From the NCBI RefSeq assembly GCF_003071365.1, contig NZ_CP028960.1, positions 2,710,501-2,774,500 on the forward strand: DNA of 64,000 bases. The letters run 5' to 3'. Shown here in pieces: positions 8,123-16,148 of the stretch. Made by a program: the position numbers and the translations under genes. How positions within the stretch are numbered: position 1 is the first letter of the stretch; every line of letters begins with the position of its first letter. The notes under the pieces were generated by a model. That model ran no database searches. It was not told the DNA's origin and was given only the letters and a program-made list of their open reading frames with translations. Origin of the DNA: Methyloceanibacter sp. wino2 (lineage in GTDB: Bacteria > Pseudomonadota > Alphaproteobacteria > Rhizobiales > Methyloligellaceae).

Positions 8123-10480
8123 TTACTGACGGTCGGTGCTGGCTGTGCGCGCCGCCCGCTCCGCATTACGATTAGAGACCGCCTGCGGGACGCCTGTACC
8201 CTCGGCCGACGCTACGTTCGATTTTGGCTTGTTGCCGACGGGCTGGGTCGCCCGGCTTTGACGATCGGCACCGTTCGGCGACACGGCAGGAGCCTTTTGC
8301 AGAAGCGTCGCGATATTGCCAAGAACCTGGCGTGTCGCTTTCGACATGTCCTTGGACGTGTCGACCGGCGGCGGCACCGGCAGGTCGGCGGAGGTGTTTT
8401 GCGACATGACCGCGGCAATCCGCTGTCGCTCGGCGATCTGCCGCGGATGCGGCGTGACGCCCGGGGCCGTGGGGATGTTGTCGCCATCATAGGCGGCGTC
8501 CATGAACGTCTTCCAGGTCTGGGCAGGGAAGCTGCCGCCTGTCACGCGGCCCATGGGCGAGAAGTTGTCGTTGCCGTACCAAACGCCGGTGACGTACTTG
8601 CCGGTGAAACCCATGAACCACGCATCGCGATAGTTGGAGCTCGTTCCGGTCTTGCCGGCGGCATTGGTGTAGTCGAGCCGTGCGCGGCGGCCGGTTCCCG
8701 CATCGACGACCGTCTGCAGCATGTTGTTGAGCGTTGCGACAGCCTCAGGCTTGAAGATCTGGGTCGGCTTTGGATCGTCCCGGTCGTGGTTGTAAAGAAG
8801 CTGACCGCCGATGGTGCTGATTTCTTCGATGCCGTACGGGCGAATGGACAGCCCGCCGGATGCGAAGACACCCCAGGCGCCCACATGCTCAAGCGGCGTC
8901 ATGCCGTTGTCGCCGAGCGCCATCGAGCAGGTCTTCTTCAAATGCTTGACGCCCATCTTGGCGAGATCATCGAGCACTGTCTGGCGGTCCACTTCCAGCG
9001 AGAGCTTCACGGCCACCGTATTGATCGACTTCGCGAGCGCCGTCCGCAAGGTCATGGCGCCACGGTAACCGCCGGAATAGTTCTTCGGCGACCAGCGGCC
9101 GCAGCTCACATAGCCGTCGACCACCCTTCTGTTGGGCGTGTAGCCGAGATGCTCGATCGCGCTCAAGTAGACGTAAGGTTTGAATGAGGAACCCGGCTGC
9201 CGATAGGCATGCGCCGCGCGGTTGAACTGGCTGACGCCATAGTCCTTGCCGCCGACCATGGCGCGCACGGCGCCGTTGGTCTCCATGGAGACGAGGGCGC
9301 CGGCGTTGAAGTTCCGGGAGCGGCCGAATTTCGAGATCGTGTCTTCGACGGCTGTCTCGGCCGTTTTCTGAAGTCCCAGGTCAACCGTCGTACGTGCCAC
9401 GACGATGCGGTTAGGGCGTCCGCCCATGATCCGCTGGACCTCCTCGAAGGCCCAGTCGAGGAAGTAGTCCGGCGTGTTCGAGTCGCCGCGCTCGACGATG
9501 CGTGCCGGGTTCAGCCGGGCGCCATAGACCTGCCCCTCGCTGAGATAGCCGGCTTCGACCATGTTGCTCAGCACTTCGTTGGCGCGCGCGCGCGAGGCGG
9601 CGAGATTGACATGGGGCGCATAGCGGGTAGGCGCCTTGAACATGCCCGCGAGCATGGCCGACTCCGCCAAGGTGACGTCGCGGATGGACTTGTTGAAGTA
9701 GTACTGCGCCGCAGCCTCGACGCCATAGGAACCGCCGCCGAGATAGGCGCGGTCGAAATAGAGCTTGAGCAGTTCCGGCTTGGTGTAGTGGTTCTCGAGG
9801 TAGATGGCGATGAACGCCTCTTTGATCTTTCTCGTGATGGCGCGCTCAGGCGACAGGAACATGTTCTTGGCGAGCTGCTGGGTGAGCGAACTACCACCCT
9901 GGACGACCGTGTCGGCGCGGGCGTTTTGGATCAGGGCACGTGAGGTGCCCATGATGTCGATGCCGAAATGATCGAAGAAGCGCCGGTCCTCGGTGGCGAG
10001 GGTCGCCTTGATCATGTGATCGGGGATTTCCTCGAGCGGCACGGAGTCGTCGCGCAGGAGGCCGCGCTTGCCGATCTCGTTGCCGTAGCGGTCGAGGAAG
10101 GTGACGCTGAACTCGTCCGACAGGTTGATCTTGCCCTGGGCGATTTCGAACGAGGGCAGCGCAAAGGCAAGGACCACGAGCAGGCCGGCCACGCTCAGCG
10201 TGAGGCCGTCGCAAACCAACTCGTTGCAGGCCCGCCAGAACCCCTTGATCTCGAAGCGGCCGAAAAAGGACGAGTAGGCGCCCCACCAATCGCGGAAGCC
10301 GGTCAGCGCGGAATAAAGGCCCGAATCGATCCACGAATCGATCTTCAGCCAATCAATCAGCTTGCCGCGATTATTGCCCTGGATATCCCGCAACGACTTT
10401 GGACCTCTTGAGAGAGTGCGATCTGCCCACACAAAAGCTGGCCGCCCCAAGGGAGACGACCCGAATTCTTGAGTATACAC
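8123..10480 (-). CDS. Class A penicillin-binding protein (PBP1A family)
   Basis: A 785-residue bifunctional peptidoglycan synthase. A transmembrane helix lies at about 91-110. The glycosyltransferase domain has the catalytic Glu164 in TEDRRFFDHFG and QGGSSLTQQLAKN (194-206). The transpeptidase domain carries SSFK (Ser431, Lys434), SIN (485-487) and KTGTS (610-614). The C-terminus is Pro/Ala-rich. It polymerises and crosslinks peptidoglycan on the periplasmic face. The open frame begins at GTG 10480, leaving a fairly long 90-residue cytoplasmic N-terminus, so a later start is possible. Confidence 0.93.
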   Translation of the reverse strand: MYTQEFGSSPLGRPAFVWADRTLSRGPKSLRDIQGNNRGKLIDWLKIDSWIDSGLYSALTGFRDWWGAYSSFFGRFEIKGFWRACNELVCDGLTLSVAGLLVVLAFALPSFEIAQGKINLSDEFSVTFLDRYGNEIGKRGLLRDDSVPLEEIPDHMIKATLATEDRRFFDHFGIDIMGTSRALIQNARADTVVQGGSSLTQQLAKNMFLSPERAITRKIKEAFIAIYLENHYTKPELLKLYFDRAYLGGGSYGVEAAAQYYFNKSIRDVTLAESAMLAGMFKAPTRYAPHVNLAASRARANEVLSNMVEAGYLSEGQVYGARLNPARIVERGDSNTPDYFLDWAFEEVQRIMGGRPNRIVVARTTVDLGLQKTAETAVEDTISKFGRSRNFNAGALVSMETNGAVRAMVGGKDYGVSQFNRAAHAYRQPGSSFKPYVYLSAIEHLGYTPNRRVVDGYVSCGRWSPKNYSGGYRGAMTLRTALAKSINTVAVKLSLEVDRQTVLDDLAKMGVKHLKKTCSMALGDNGMTPLEHVGAWGVFASGGLSIRPYGIEEISTIGGQLLYNHDRDDPKPTQIFKPEAVATLNNMLQTVVDAGTGRRARLDYTNAAGKTGTSSNYRDAWFMGFTGKYVTGVWYGNDNFSPMGRVTGGSFPAQTWKTFMDAAYDGDNIPTAPGVTPHPRQIAERQRIAAVMSQNTSADLPVPPPVDTSKDMSKATRQVLGNIATLLQKAPAVSPNGADRQSRATQPVGNKPKSNVASAEGTGVPQAVSNRNAERAARTASTDRQ

Positions 10481-10579
10481 CGAATACGGCCATTTATAGA
10501 GGTTTGCCGGGGTGTACGGCAGAAAATCCGGCGCGGCTTGCTCTGGGCCTGGCGCCGGCGCCTCAGGGCTTGCCCAAGC

Positions 10580-10864
10580 CTATTCGAGCTCCGCGAAGCC
10601 CTTTGCCTCCATGCAATCCACGTAGTCGGATTCGGAGACCTTGCCCTTGAACAGAAGAATACGGGTTACCGAGGATATCCCTTTGCGCTGCGCCTGCTCG
10701 AGGCAGACGGCTTTGGCCGCCTCGAAGGCCGCCTTCTTGTCCTCGGCCTCGACGGCGGCGGTCGGCAGAAAGGATACGTCGGGGGCCGGGCCCTTGCGGC
10801 TGCAGGCGCCAAGCGCCAGCGCCACGACGGCAGTGACCAACAATGCCCCGCAAAGCCTCGTCAC
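10580..10864 (-). CDS. Small putative lipoprotein
   Basis: A 94-residue protein from GTG 10864. A lipoprotein signal peptide ends in LALGAC, which fits a lipobox with Cys as the modified residue. The mature part is short, charged and has two more cysteines (AVCLEQAQRK and DYVDCMEAKGF). Longer starts up to 10939 would bury the signal peptide 25 residues in. No family name is known to me. It lies upstream of the PBP gene on the same strand, 99 bases away. Confidence 0.6.
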   Translation of the reverse strand: MTRLCGALLVTAVVALALGACSRKGPAPDVSFLPTAAVEAEDKKAAFEAAKAVCLEQAQRKGISSVTRILLFKGKVSESDYVDCMEAKGFAELE

Positions 10865-10939
10865 GATCCTACATTCCCTCTTCGGCGTTCCGCACGGGAC
10901 ACGCCGCACGCCTAACGCAACCACGAACCTGCCGGCCAC

Positions 10940-11403
10940 GTTGCCTGAACGACCCCGCCGGCGGCAAGTCTCTCAAAGCCCGCAGCCTTAATGCCGGTGC
11001 GGCTGGAGAGCCGCCCTCTTGGCGTGAGCCCACAGCAATCTAGTGTCAGGCGAGTCCCCCGAGCGCCACCCTATCCAACAACATTTGCGGCAAAGAAAGG
11101 CGTTATCAAGGACATATGCGCGTCCCAATGCCTCAGGCTCGGGCGGCTGCCGGCTTCGCCCATCACAGTTGTGTGAGGCGCGCGGGCGAGACCCGGGCAT
11201 TGCCGGGCGCTGGCGCGCCTGGGTGCGGGCGACCTTGAATCTCCCGGAAAGGCCGGAAAGAATGGCGTCACCGACTGCAGGTCTCTTCTATCCGACGCAA
11301 GCCTCCTCCATCTGAGGGACAACGAACCATCCAAAACGAGACAGTCCTGCGCAGAAGAGACATCCAAAAGAACAATGGGTCACCGGGAGGGAGTGTGCCG
11401 GCC
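10940..11403. other. Intergenic region with a GC-rich hairpin
   Basis: About 460 bases without a convincing gene. Several overlapping short frames exist but none has good codon logic or a recognisable product. A GC-rich dyad AGGCGCGC (11176-11183) and GCGCGCCT (11213-11220) encloses smaller CCCGGGC-like pairings. It is not followed by a T-run, so it is not a typical terminator. The promoter and the GGGAGGGAG Shine-Dalgarno of the next gene lie at the right end. Confidence 0.3.
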
Positions 11404-11781
11404 ATGCAGAGCTTTGCCGTGAAGACGATTGGGGCGATCGCCGCGATAGGGCTGATGACGCTGGGCAGCTTGGCGTTCGCCCAAGACGATGCGTTCGATC
11501 TGTCCGTGCCGAAGCCGGAGGCCGGAGCGGGAGCCGATGAGTTTGCCGACCTCGAATGCGGCACCGAGATGCTCAGCGGCAGCGGTCCGGGCTTCACGGC
11601 CGACCGCGATGAGGCCGAGACCGTGGCCATCGAGAATTGGATGGAGAAGGCCGCGAAGGTTTTCCCGGACACGGAGTTGGATTTCGATCTCGCCAAGGAC
11701 TCCAATCTCAGCTGCGCCGTCCAGGGGCTGTATTCGAAGTGCTTCGCCGACGGCATTCCCTGCAAGTCCAAGGCGGAGTAA
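11404..11781 (+). CDS. Small secreted protein
   Basis: A 125-residue protein with a Sec signal peptide (hydrophobic core GAIAAIGLMTLGSLAFA, probable cleavage after AFA). The mature part is acidic and has four cysteines (LECGTEM, LSCAVQG, SKCFADG, PCKSKAE) that could form two disulfides in the periplasm. ATG 11404 sits ten bases after GGGAGGGAG, while the GTG at 11395 is too close. I do not recognise the family. Confidence 0.6.
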   Translation: MQSFAVKTIGAIAAIGLMTLGSLAFAQDDAFDLSVPKPEAGAGADEFADLECGTEMLSGSGPGFTADRDEAETVAIENWMEKAAKVFPDTELDFDLAKDSNLSCAVQGLYSKCFADGIPCKSKAE

Positions 11782-11827
11782 GGCGCCCGCCCCGCACAGA
11801 GTCGGAAAGTTGAGCCCAAAGACGAAA

Positions 11828-11873
11828 ATATAGGAAAATAGTCCTTGACAGCGTAACGCTCATGGGCTAGGTT
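11828..11873 (+). promoter_or_regulatory. Promoter with operator-like motif shared with gafY
   Basis: TTGACA (11845-11850) is a perfect -35 box. A weak -10 (TAGGTT, 11868-11873) follows at 17 bases. ATATAGGA (11828-11835), a six-base spacer and TCCT (11842-11845) overlap the -35 box. The same ATATAGGA-N6-TCCT arrangement is the palindrome before the gafY-like gene. The next GTA gene starts at 14147, beyond the inserted cassette, so this may be the original GTA promoter. That last step is inference. Confidence 0.5.
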
Positions 11874-11874
11874 T

Positions 11875-12000
11875 TCTCTACAACGCGACAGTTGGGCGAG
11901 GGGCACGGCCCCTTGAGGGGGACGTTCCCTCCTAGTTCCGAGTCGCTGATCGCGTTTAGAACGCCGCTTCCAGAAATGGGGCGGCGTTGTTGGTTTCAGG
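11875..12000 (+). other. Structured leader or small RNA candidate
   Basis: Downstream of the 11845 promoter is a stretch without a reading frame but with strong pairing potential: AACGCCGC (11960-11967) with GCGGCGTT (11981-11988), and GGGGGACGTTCCCTCC just before it. No long T-run follows the hairpin, so termination there is uncertain. It could be the 5' untranslated leader of the former GTA transcript or an independent small RNA. Confidence 0.3.
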
Positions 12001-12011
12001 GGGAGAGTTCT

Positions 12012-12085
12012 TGTTGGCCTATCGCCTAGCGGCTGCTTGAGGGCTTTCTTATTTGCGCTATCGGCCTAGCGGCCTGCTTGAGCGC
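12012..12085. repeat. REP-like dispersed intergenic repeat, two tandem units
   Basis: Two similar units share CTATCG-CCTAGCGG-CTGCTTGAG-GC (about 12018-12044 and 12057-12085). Related units occur at 16038-16111 and 24154-24186, in each case in a non-coding gap of the GTA region. The core includes a small palindromic CGCCTAGCGG. They look like short dispersed elements, not protein-coding. The right-hand unit lies about 235 bases before the AT-rich cassette. Confidence 0.55.
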
Positions 12086-12320
12086 ATGTTTGTTCGTGCT
12101 ACCTGCCATTTGGTTTGCCCCAACCGCTTTGCTGATCGAAGGGCTAATCAAGCGCGGCGACGCATTGTTGTTCTAGTACCCGCGCTCGACCCTTGGGGCC
12201 CTTTGGGCAGTGAAACTACATCTGGCGGCTCTCTCAGCTTGCTAATCCTCACGTGTTCGCTTTTTCAGCACACGCTTGGCGTGTCTCCTGTATGCTCAGC
12301 GGCAAGCAGGAGCGAATCGA

Positions 12321-12542
12321 ATGCCAAAGGAGCCCAGACGCGAGAAGAGACCAGCCGGCACCATTGGCGCTGGTGTCACCGTCCTGAAGATAGCGATCGG
12401 CGAGCTTGCTGAGGCCGTCGACGCGGCTACGCTTTCAGGCGAGCATGTGCAGAAGGGCGGCATAGCACGTGCTTGCTGCTTCACACTCGAACAGGGTAGA
12501 GAGCTTAAGGCGAGGCGGTGCCGCGAGGTGGTCCAAGTATGA
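12321..12542 (+). CDS. Small protein coupled to a proteasome-like protein
   Basis: A 73-residue protein starting MPKEPRREKRPAG at ATG 12321, preceded by CAGGAGCG. It is basic at both ends, with a more hydrophobic middle (VTVLKIAIGELAEAVDAATL) and a CC pair. Its stop overlaps the ATG of the next gene (ATGA), so the two are translationally coupled and probably act together. No family is recognised. It could be an adaptor or inhibitor of the downstream protein, but the sequence alone does not decide this. Confidence 0.6.
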   Translation: MPKEPRREKRPAGTIGAGVTVLKIAIGELAEAVDAATLSGEHVQKGGIARACCFTLEQGRELKARRCREVVQV

Positions 12543-13918
12543 CCGCTGAGATTGCAATCCTCAACAAGACCGCAGTCGCGCTTGCCACAGATAGTGCGAT
12601 CACGATATCGGCTGGTCAGACAGAAGAGAAGATCTTCGATTCGGGCGATAAACTATTCGAGTTGTCGTGCGCAAACCCAATTGGTGTCATGATCTACAAC
12701 GACCTACAGTTCGCCGAAATACCGCTGCCAATAATTATAAAAGACTTCCGAGATAAATGCACTGCTGTAGACCACGTTGAGCAGGCAGCCGATTTGTTCC
12801 TTCAATATCTGGACGAACTAGGCCGAACTTCAAGCTCGCGCGTTCAGGAAACAAGCCTTAGGCGCGTGATAGACCCGTTACTCGAACGTATGGACGAACG
12901 GTTCAAGGAGGCCATACGACGTTATTTGTTGGAGGAAAAAGAAGTCGAGCCAGACGAGATTTTGGACCGAGCGTTCGATGATGTTGTCCGCACATTTGAA
13001 ACGGCCGTGCAGAACTCACAACCTGGAGAGTTTGTAGGCAACGGCGCTCCCAATTTTACAAATGAACACAAGAAACAGGTTCTTACGGGCATTAATGAAT
13101 ACTTTGGCAACCTAAAGCCTGCGCAAAAAGATAAGATACTTGGACTTTTTAGGGAGGTTCTTCTATCGGATTATCTATCTAGTTCTCTCACTGGCATAGT
13201 GGTCTCAGGTTTTGGAACCAAAGACGTATTTCCTACATTAGTTGCTTACGAGGTTGATGGAGTTGCCCTCGGACGCATCAAAAAAAAGAGCATCCATAGA
13301 TGCGACATTGATAGGGATGGCGAACGAGCATCTGTTATTCCATTTGCTCAAAAGGAAATGGTCGATCGGTTTTTGTACGGTCTTGACGATGAAATAGTGG
13401 ACGAGATCACTAGTTTTGCGCGCAGAACGATCTCAACAATTGGAGACACTATTCGACCTAACCTGGAGTTTGCTACGGACGATGGCGCGGAGCAGTTTGC
13501 GTCTAGTGTGAAAGGGGCGGAAGACGAGTTCGTGTCTGGCCTGAAGGCCGATGCCTTTAAGGCTATTAGAGATAAATCAAAGCAGGCAATCGAGGACATC
13601 GTAGAGTTTATGCCAAAGCCTGAGGTTGCGAGGATGGCTGAGGCATTAGTGGAATTAACGTCCATAAAGAGGCGTGTATCACGCGGGATGGAAACAGTTC
13701 GTGAGCCAATTGACGTTGCAGTTATTTCTCGATCGGAAGGTTTTATTTGGATAAAAAGAAAGCATTATTTTGAAGCCGAGTTTAACCCGAGATATGGAGA
13801 GCGCCTGGCAGAACGGATGCGAAGCCAAGGGAGAAAAGCCAATGGTCGGAATCCTCGAAAAGGAAAGCCAGCTCGAAAGAGAGGCCAGACAAGAAAAAGC
13901 GCCGAAAACAGCCAATAG
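12539..13918 (+). CDS. Large Ntn-hydrolase-like (proteasome beta/HslV-type) protein
   Basis: A 459-residue protein. With ATG 12539 (GAGGTGG seven bases upstream) the product starts Met-Thr. If Met is removed, Thr becomes residue 1, ATDSAIT puts Asp at residue 17, and DKLFEL supplies a Lys at 37. These match Thr1, Asp17 and Lys33 of proteasome beta and HslV subunits. A hydrophobic strand IGVMIYND follows as in that fold. After about 200 residues comes a long charged, mostly helical region and a very basic tail rich in Arg/Lys. HslV is only about 175 residues, so this is a much larger variant. The gene is AT-rich (line 13141-13200 is 24/60 G+C). The enzymatic role is inferred, not shown. Confidence 0.7.
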   Translation: MTAEIAILNKTAVALATDSAITISAGQTEEKIFDSGDKLFELSCANPIGVMIYNDLQFAEIPLPIIIKDFRDKCTAVDHVEQAADLFLQYLDELGRTSSSRVQETSLRRVIDPLLERMDERFKEAIRRYLLEEKEVEPDEILDRAFDDVVRTFETAVQNSQPGEFVGNGAPNFTNEHKKQVLTGINEYFGNLKPAQKDKILGLFREVLLSDYLSSSLTGIVVSGFGTKDVFPTLVAYEVDGVALGRIKKKSIHRCDIDRDGERASVIPFAQKEMVDRFLYGLDDEIVDEITSFARRTISTIGDTIRPNLEFATDDGAEQFASSVKGAEDEFVSGLKADAFKAIRDKSKQAIEDIVEFMPKPEVARMAEALVELTSIKRRVSRGMETVREPIDVAVISRSEGFIWIKRKHYFEAEFNPRYGERLAERMRSQGRKANGRNPRKGKPARKRGQTRKSAENSQ

Positions 13919-14015
13919 GGCCTTAGAGTTGGCAGTTGAAAAGACACGCGAACGAATGCGCGCTGCAATTGAGGCTGGCAAACTGACTTGGGAAGCTGCA
14001 AAAGTCATAAAGTAA
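13842..14015 (+). CDS. Small helical protein, third gene of the cassette
   Basis: A 57-residue charged protein (MVGILEKESQLEREARQE...) that should be almost entirely alpha-helical. It starts at ATG 13842 with GGGAGA upstream and overlaps the 3' end of the proteasome-like gene by 77 bases in another frame. The frame stays open to a TAA at 14013. No family is recognised. Its overlap and matching base composition suggest it belongs to the same transferred cassette. Being short and overlapping, it is less certain than the other two genes. Confidence 0.4.
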   Translation: MVGILEKESQLEREARQEKAPKTANRALELAVEKTRERMRAAIEAGKLTWEAAKVIK

Positions 14016-14072
14016 AAAACTTGGCTTGACGGTAAGTTGCTGAGGGCTCCGAGACACCGAGAGTCCAGATGG

Positions 14073-14092
14073 ATGCCCGCCTTCGCGGGCAT
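14073..14092. repeat. Short palindromic repeat (REP-like)
   Basis: ATGCCCGC-CTTC-GCGGGCAT is a perfect eight-base stem with a four-base loop, flanked by GG and GACGCAC. This GGATGCCCGCCTTCGCGGGC type of element is widespread in alphaproteobacterial intergenic DNA. It marks the right side of the AT-rich cassette, just before the GTA cluster resumes its high G+C content. Confidence 0.7.
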
Positions 14093-14146
14093 GACGCACT
14101 AGGAGGCGCTCGGTCTCCACACCTCAACACAATCGACAAGGTGCCC

Positions 14147-14755
14147 ATGACGCTGCCCGACACGGACGAGCGCGGCGAGACCGCGCGCGCTGATGGGAGC
14201 GGCGTGAGCCCGCCCACGTTCCGTGGCGACCGCGTCGCGTCGACCATCGACTGGGAGGCGGTGCACCACGACTTTCTTCACAGCGGGATGGCGCTGCGCC
14301 GGATCGCCGATAAACACGGGACGACGCCGGCCAATATCGCCAAGCGCCGGGACGATCGGGGCTGGGAACGCGTGGCCCCGCTCGTACGTCTGCCAACGCG
14401 TCGGCGGCCGCTTGGAAATGGTTTGCCGCCCACACCCACCGAGAAGCGCCGTGGGCGGATCGTAAAGCGGCTCTACAATCTGCTGGATGCGAAGATGAGC
14501 GAGATCGAGACGCGCATGGCCGAGAACGACGGGCGCCCCCAAAGCGCCGCCGAAGCGGAGCGCGAGGCGCGTAACCTCAATTCGCTGGCGCGGCTCTACG
14601 CGAAGCTCGTCGAGATGGACGAGGCCAAAGCAGCGCAAGACAAGGGCGCGCGCGGCGGCAAAGACCGGAAGAAGACACAGGACGGTGCCGATGCGGACAG
14701 ACTCCGCCGCGACCTTGCGGGCCGCCTTGCGCGCATCCAGCCCGGAGACGATTGA
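14147..14755 (+). CDS. GTA small terminase-like protein (g1 position)
   Basis: A 202-residue protein directly upstream of and overlapping TerL, the position of GTA g1, shown in Rhodobacter to act as small terminase. Residues about 38-75 (WEAVHHDFLHSGMALRRIAD, KHGTTPANIAKRRDDRGW) form a helix-turn-helix-like DNA-binding segment. The C-terminal half is charged, helical and may oligomerise (EREARNLNSLARLYAKLVEM). The start is ATG 14147; GTG 14141 is possible. The role is based on position and the HTH. Confidence 0.7.
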   Translation: MTLPDTDERGETARADGSGVSPPTFRGDRVASTIDWEAVHHDFLHSGMALRRIADKHGTTPANIAKRRDDRGWERVAPLVRLPTRRRPLGNGLPPTPTEKRRGRIVKRLYNLLDAKMSEIETRMAENDGRPQSAAEAEREARNLNSLARLYAKLVEMDEAKAAQDKGARGGKDRKKTQDGADADRLRRDLAGRLARIQPGDD

Positions 14756-16037
14756 GCGATTCCTTTCAAGGCTTTCGCCGGATGAGCTAACGGCGCTGCA
14801 CTACGATTTCGAGGTCTGGGCGCGGGACGATCAGCTGCCGCCTGTGTCCTCCGATGACGGAGTGACAGAGGGCGGATCGTCTTGGACCACCTGGCTGATG
14901 CTGGGCGGGCGCGGGGCCGGCAAGACTCGGGCGGGCGCCGAATGGGTGCGCGCTCAAGCCCGCCGCGCATCCGATGCACGCATCGCCCTCGTCGGGGAAA
15001 CGTTGTCGGATGCCCGCGCCGTGATGGTCGAAGGCGTCTCGGGTCTGCTGGCGGTGCATCCGCCGGGCGCCCGGCCCGTGTTCGAACCGTCCAAGCGGCA
15101 AGTGCGCTGGGAGAGTGGCGCCGTGGCGCAGCTCTTCTCGGCGGAGGACCCGGAGAGTTTGCGCGGGCCGCAATTCAGCGCGGCCTGGTGCGACGAGCTC
15201 GCCAAGTGGCGGCGGCCGCAAGAGACCTGGGACATGCTGCAGTTCGGTTTGCGTCTGGGGGAGGCCCCCCGGCAGCTGGTGACCACCACGCCGCGGCCGA
15301 TCCCGTTGATCAAGGCGCTGCTCGTGGACGCGCGCGCGATCGTCACGCGCGTCGCGACCGCGGCCAACGCCGCGAACCTGGCGCCATCGTTTTTGGAGAC
15401 CATTGTCGGACGCTATCGCGGCACGCGGCTTGGGCGGCAAGAGCTCGAGGCGGAACTGCTGGAAGACCGGCCGGACGCGCTGTGGCCGCGTGAGATCATC
15501 GAGCGGCACCGTGTTGGCACGCCGCCGCCGCTATCCCGTGTCGTCGTGGCGGTTGATCCACCGGCCAGTTCCGGCCCGCGCGCCGATGCGTGCGGGATCG
15601 TCGTCGCCGGTCTCGGAGAAGACGGACGCGCTTATGTGCTGGCGGACGCGACCGTGCAGGGCGTGCGGCCTCTCGACTGGGCGCGCGCTGTCATCGCCGC
15701 CTTCCGCCGCTTCGAGGCGGACCGCATCGTTGCCGAGGTGAATCAGGGCGGCGAACTGGTCGAGACTGTGTTGCGGCAGGTGGACCCGGCCGTACCGGTG
15801 CGGAGCGTGCGCGCCATGCGCGGCAAGGTACTGCGCGCCGAGCCTGTGGCCGCTCTTTACGAGCGCGCATGCGTGTCTCATGTCGGCGCGCTGCCCGCGC
15901 TCGAAGACGAGATGTGTGACTTCGGCCTCGATGGCTTGTCCGGCGGGGAAAGTCCCGACCGGGTCGACGCGCTGGTCTGGGCCCTGACGGATCTGTGTTT
16001 GCGCGGCAGCGCTGAGCCTCGCGTTCGCACTCTCTAG
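14691..16037 (+). CDS. GTA/phage terminase large subunit
   Basis: A 448-residue DNA-packaging motor. The Walker A motif GGRGAGKTRAGAEW lies near residue 65, an acidic QFSAAWCDELAKW segment corresponds to Walker B, TTTPRP is the coupling motif, and the C-terminal RNase H-like nuclease has VVAVDPPASSG and the final SPDRVDALVWALTD. It corresponds to GTA g2. It overlaps the preceding gene by 65 bases. All motifs look intact. Confidence 0.92.
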   Translation: MRTDSAATLRAALRASSPETIERFLSRLSPDELTALHYDFEVWARDDQLPPVSSDDGVTEGGSSWTTWLMLGGRGAGKTRAGAEWVRAQARRASDARIALVGETLSDARAVMVEGVSGLLAVHPPGARPVFEPSKRQVRWESGAVAQLFSAEDPESLRGPQFSAAWCDELAKWRRPQETWDMLQFGLRLGEAPRQLVTTTPRPIPLIKALLVDARAIVTRVATAANAANLAPSFLETIVGRYRGTRLGRQELEAELLEDRPDALWPREIIERHRVGTPPPLSRVVVAVDPPASSGPRADACGIVVAGLGEDGRAYVLADATVQGVRPLDWARAVIAAFRRFEADRIVAEVNQGGELVETVLRQVDPAVPVRSVRAMRGKVLRAEPVAALYERACVSHVGALPALEDEMCDFGLDGLSGGESPDRVDALVWALTDLCLRGSAEPRVRTL

Positions 16038-16111
16038 TTTGCGCTACCGGCCGTCTTGTTTGCCCTACCGGCCTTCGGCCTACTTGAGGGCGGTGGCCTG
16101 CTTGAGCGCGG
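16038..16111. repeat. REP-like dispersed repeat between terL and portal genes
   Basis: Three partial units (TTTGCGCTACCGGCCGTCTTG, TTTGCCCTACCGGCC...CTACTTGAGGGCGG, and GGCCTGCTTGAGCGCGG) related to the elements at 12012-12085 and 24154-24186. They fill most of the 111-base gap before the portal gene. Confidence 0.5.
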
Positions 16112-16148
16112 TTCCTATGACTCTTCTGCGACTCGTGAAAGGTGATTC

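Noticed and set aside
12001-14100. Integrase- or transposase-borne island
   Set aside because: Composition suggests transfer, but there is no integrase, transposase or tRNA attachment site in or around the cassette.
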